A stretch of 64,000 nt of DNA from Vitellaria paradoxa (lineage: Eukaryota > Streptophyta > Magnoliopsida > Ericales > Sapotaceae), in contig CM034240.1 in NCBI GenBank assembly GCA_019916065.1, positions 16,415,894 to 16,479,893 of the forward strand, in the 5' to 3' direction. Every line of letters begins with the position of its first letter. The first letter of the stretch is position 1. Shown here in pieces: positions 60,854 to 64,000 of this stretch. The translations under genes and the position numbers were made by a program. The notes under the pieces were generated by a model. That model ran no database searches, was not told the DNA's origin, and saw only the letters and a program-made list of their open reading frames with translations.

Positions 60854-61117
60854 TGGTACGTGGAAGTCCGCAGCCGCTACCCCGTACTAGGGTGCGCACA
60901 GGGCGAAGCACGCTCTAGGACCCTAGTCGGCAAAGGCCCCTGCAGAGTTAACCAGCCTAGGCAAGCCCTGGCTGACCGGCACGACCGGGAGGAGACCTAT
61001 TAGGCACCCGCCATTACAGCGATAACCCACCCCCCGTGGGGGAGTCGAATCCCGGAACCTCAAGAGGCCCAAGCTCTAAGGCGAGCCCGACTTCCACTCG
61101 GCCACCCCTGAAGGAGC
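60854..61117 (-). mobile_element. tRNA-derived SINE, minus strand
   Basis: GC-rich island of 264 bp. On the minus strand it starts GCTCCTTCAGGGGTGGCCGA with A box GTGGCCGAGTGG (about 61096-61107) and B box GGGATTCGACTCCC (about 61040-61053). Flanked by 14-bp duplications with one mismatch (60840-60853 and 61118-61131). Copy A has the empty site near 42230. Confidence 0.9.
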
Positions 61118-61219
61118 AACTTTCTAACTTCATTCCAATTTGATTTCGCCGTTTGTTAATTTTTACACCAATTTTTTATTTTTTTAATTTTTTTAAAACT
61201 ATAAATACACTTACTGATT

Positions 61220-61246
61220 TCCCACTTTCATGGACCATTTCTGTGC

Positions 61247-61291
<45 letters not shown>

Positions 61292-61360
61292 TTCCCATGG
61301 CAATGAGGAAAACTAATCACAAGATGAGCTCCCATAGCTCACGTCCACAGGGATTAATGT
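61220..61360 (+). pseudogene. DRP4 5'-end remnant in copy B
   Basis: Plus strand: CCCACTTTCATGGACCATTT, a (GT)(GA)n tract (61245-61287), then GAATGAGTTCCCATGGCAAT, the DRP4 start region, followed by a second degraded start at about 61323. Counterpart of 42331-42650, with fewer repeats. Confidence 0.75.
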
Positions 61361-61891
61361 TCTTGTTTTGTTCAGTCCCGTTTTAGAATTTTTAATTTTT
61401 TCAAAAAATTTCAAAAGTCCGTAACTTTTTTAATTAAATTTTATCATGTGTTAGTTTTATATTAATTTAATATTAACTTTTGTTTTATTTTTTTAACTTT
61501 TTCAAAAATTCAAACATTAAATCTTTGCGTGGGTTGCCTGCTTTTACTTGAGAAGGACATCAATTCTTGCGAGCGTAATTTTTTATATTTTATATTTTAT
61601 ATATATGCATTATATATATATATTTTTACTAAAAAAGTGTTTGATTGGTCAAAATTAACTAAAATCCATCGATCTTTACTAACTTTTTGTACTTTCTTTT
61701 AATTAAATTTTATCACATATCACTTTTTATCAAAATTTTATACTTTTTATTATATTTTTAATTAAATTTTTACCAACCAAACACTCCATAAATAGTAGAT
61801 GTAAACTAACTTAGACATCCTTAACCGGAATGTCAATTATATTTTAATCCTAAGGCATGAATTAGGTAACCCTAAAACTATTTCTCATTCC

Positions 61892-61932
<41 letters not shown>

Positions 61933-62489
61933 TAAAGTTATAAAAATTAAAGTAAAATGTGATTTGAATTACTTTTTAGTATTGAAATGTAAATCACAAA
62001 TAACAAAAAATAGTGATAATAGTGCCGTTTAAATGGATTTTCCTCCATTTAAACTAATTTGGACAGGCACCCATTTTTAACCTTTTTTGTTAGAATTTTT
62101 AGAAATTTGTAAAATTGTTATTAGAATTTGTAGAAATTTTATTTGAATTGGCAGTGATTTGTTGAGATTCGTAGATATACATAAATTTATACAAATTTAT
62201 AAAAATTCATGCAATTCAATATGAAAAAAAGTTTTATAGAGAATTATGTAGTTTAAGGTCAGAAAAGTTTTATAAAGAATTGTAAAAATTTTTAGAGTTT
62301 TTTTTGGATGTTTTTTAGAGCTCCAAAAACGCTCATATATATTATTGGTGGGACTCACACATTTAGGATCATTTGGGAGTTTGGGAAGAAAAAAATTAAT
62401 TTTTTTTTATAGTTGGTCATTAAAAAATTAATTTTTTTTCTACCGGGGAAGAAAAAATTAATTTTTTTTAGTAACTAACCGTGCATATT

Positions 62490-62817
62490 TTCTAATTTGA
62501 AAATTGTTGCTAGAGAAATAAAAATATATTCATTCTACCAACTCAATGTATAAAATATCGATTAAATAAAAGGGCTCAGATTTTAAATAAAAGGACTTTC
62601 CACATATCCTAGATATAGAGCAAAACAGTCAACATACAAAACCCATTAATAGATCACATAAACTAAACCCAAAGACAAAGGCCCTCAACTGTGAGAATGG
62701 GGCGGGGGTCTAATTAATCTGCATTAACAGTAATCCTATCCATGATATCCCCAACAACCTCATTGGACTCCTGCAGCAATTTGATACTCTTGGTAAGCCT
62801 CTCACGCTTTACTGAGA
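62490..62817 (-). pseudogene. DRP4 3'-end remnant in copy B
   Basis: The minus strand from about 62817 to the stop at 62714-62716 encodes KRERLTKSIKLLQES followed by the GDIMDRITV end of the DRP4 effector domain, with two extra codons before the stop; 62490-62713 matches the DRP4 3' flank. The rest of the gene is missing. Counterpart of 43925-44150. Confidence 0.85.
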
Positions 62818-62819
62818 TT

Positions 62820-64000
62820 TGTGGAGATTCATAGGGATTTAGAGTGCTTTGAACACCCCCAATATATAAATTATTTATATATACATTTTTTTTTCTATTT
62901 ATAAGTGACTTGGATGATTTCATGTGGATGGTTGGGCCACTTATTTCTAATCAAGTGAACGGTCGTGGCTTTCAATGTATAAGAGGTAACAAATTCACAC
63001 CCTATCTCTAGAAAATTTATTCTCTTGGCTTAATTTCTTTCTCTTTGTCTGGGTTGGTTTACTTTCCACTGTACATAAGAAGAACATTAGTCACTATAGA
63101 CCAAATCAATAATATACATCCTTACCTGTATGTGTGTTTGAAGTAGTAAAAAAAATTAATAAAAATTGATAACATGTTGCGATTTCGTAATTCGTATAGT
63201 AAGACAAAAAAATGATAATTTTTACAGATTTTTAGTAATTTTTTGACAAAATTTAGAGTTTCAAACGGATAAATATATTTCCAAGGCACGTGCTAGGCTG
63301 AAACTTAAAATATTTTCCAATCAAAAAATAAAATAAAATAAAATATTGTTGGTGGGACTCACATAGTGGTTCATTTTGGCTAGTACAGAAACAGTTGATT
63401 AAAGTTAATTTGGGTGTTTGGTTTATTAAATTTTATTAAAAATAGTTTTTTCTAATTTTTTTCTAAACACAAGACTAACTTTTATCAATTTTCTTCAATT
63501 TTTATCAATTTTTTAATTTTTATCAGTTTTTATAAATTTTTAACAAATACTTAACATTTAAAGTGCAGTGACGCATATTAACTTGACGTGCAAAGTTAGA
63601 AAAACTGTCCAATTAGTTTTGAGGTTTATTAGGGGAAAAAAAAAAAAACAAAAAGCAAGCAACAAGGTGCCCAAAGTTGCTGACTTGGGTATTTTGGTAA
63701 ACATAAAAAGTTATCACTTTTGTTCAGTTGGCAAGTTGTTAAAATGCCAATTTTCTTAATCAGAACAACAATATATACTACCGATGCAAAATATTTCTCA
63801 CTCCCCCCCCCCCCAATTGTTGGTGAGACTCGCATATTTAGGTTGATTTGACTAATACAAAAGTTGTTGATTTAAGTTAATTGGGGGTGTTGGGTTTATT
63901 AAATTAAAAAATTAAAAAAATTTACTTTTATTATTTTTTAATTTTTTTACCAAATGTAAAATTAATTTTTATCAATTTTATCTAACTTTTATTAATTTTC
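62820..64000. other. AT-rich end of copy B, no gene seen
   Basis: Collinear with about 44150-45600 of copy A. A C-rich run at 63803-63814 and several foldback-type AT stretches are the only features. Confidence 0.5.

Larger units (their letters stand above)
50762..64000. repeat. Segmental duplication, copy B (runs off the window)
   Basis: Direct-orientation counterpart of 23305-45600. It lacks the two solo LTRs and the Cassandra array of copy A and has its own insertions (53619-54443, 56265-56467, 60854-61117). A run of about 38 T at 51953-51990 replaces a short T run in copy A. Outside the named features no gene was found in 50762-56260. Confidence 0.85.

Noticed and set aside
1..64000. CRISPR arrays, operons, bacterial or viral gene clusters
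   Set aside because: No regular spaced repeats or compact gene arrays; every recognisable element is of plant nuclear type.

Overview
The window looks like a gene-poor, AT-rich stretch of a flowering-plant nuclear genome, probably a dicot. The evidence is plant Ty1/copia remnants, a Cassandra-type 5S-bearing TRIM, hAT, CACTA, Mutator-like and Harbinger-like elements, tRNA-derived SINEs, and intronless dynamin-related GTPase genes of the plant DRP4 (Mx-like) type. Species cannot be named from the sequence. Most of the window is repeat-derived. Only four reading frames look like intact genes: three small secreted proline-rich proteins and one DRP4. A fifth gene, the second DRP4, is whole except for one stop codon.

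Layout. (1) 1-884: tail of a decayed Ty1/copia element (RNase H and 3' LTR). (2) About 915-19350: three tandem copies (U1, U2, U3) of one unit, each carrying one small gene for a secreted proline-rich protein (116, 104 and 100 aa) with a matching promoter and poly(A) signal. U1 has been enlarged by a CACTA element (1920-3238) and by a 3.8-kb hAT element that landed in the 3' part of the first gene (4843-8614, 8-bp target duplication). (3) 19350-23300: no gene; a perfect-looking hairpin at 20084-20188 and a large foldback element with a kilobase of almost pure A+T. (4) About 23305-45600 (copy A) and 50762-64000 (copy B): two halves of a large direct segmental duplication. Each half carries a DRP4 gene on the minus strand followed by broken pieces of a further DRP4 copy. 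Copy A's DRP4 is intact; copy B's has a single in-frame TAG at residue 325. (5) 47.5-50.7 kb, between the halves: a truncated Ty1/copia element on the minus strand.

The two halves act as each other's empty-site control. Comparing them dates several insertions to after the duplication and gives their exact ends: two solo LTRs and a four-LTR Cassandra array in copy A; one LTR-like insertion and two SINEs in copy B.

Functionally, the proline-rich proteins have signal peptides and extensin-like tails and would act in the apoplast. DRP4 proteins are dynamin-family GTPases without PH or proline-rich domains, related to animal Mx proteins. Both are tandemly duplicated, fast-changing families, a pattern often seen for defence genes, but nothing here proves that role.
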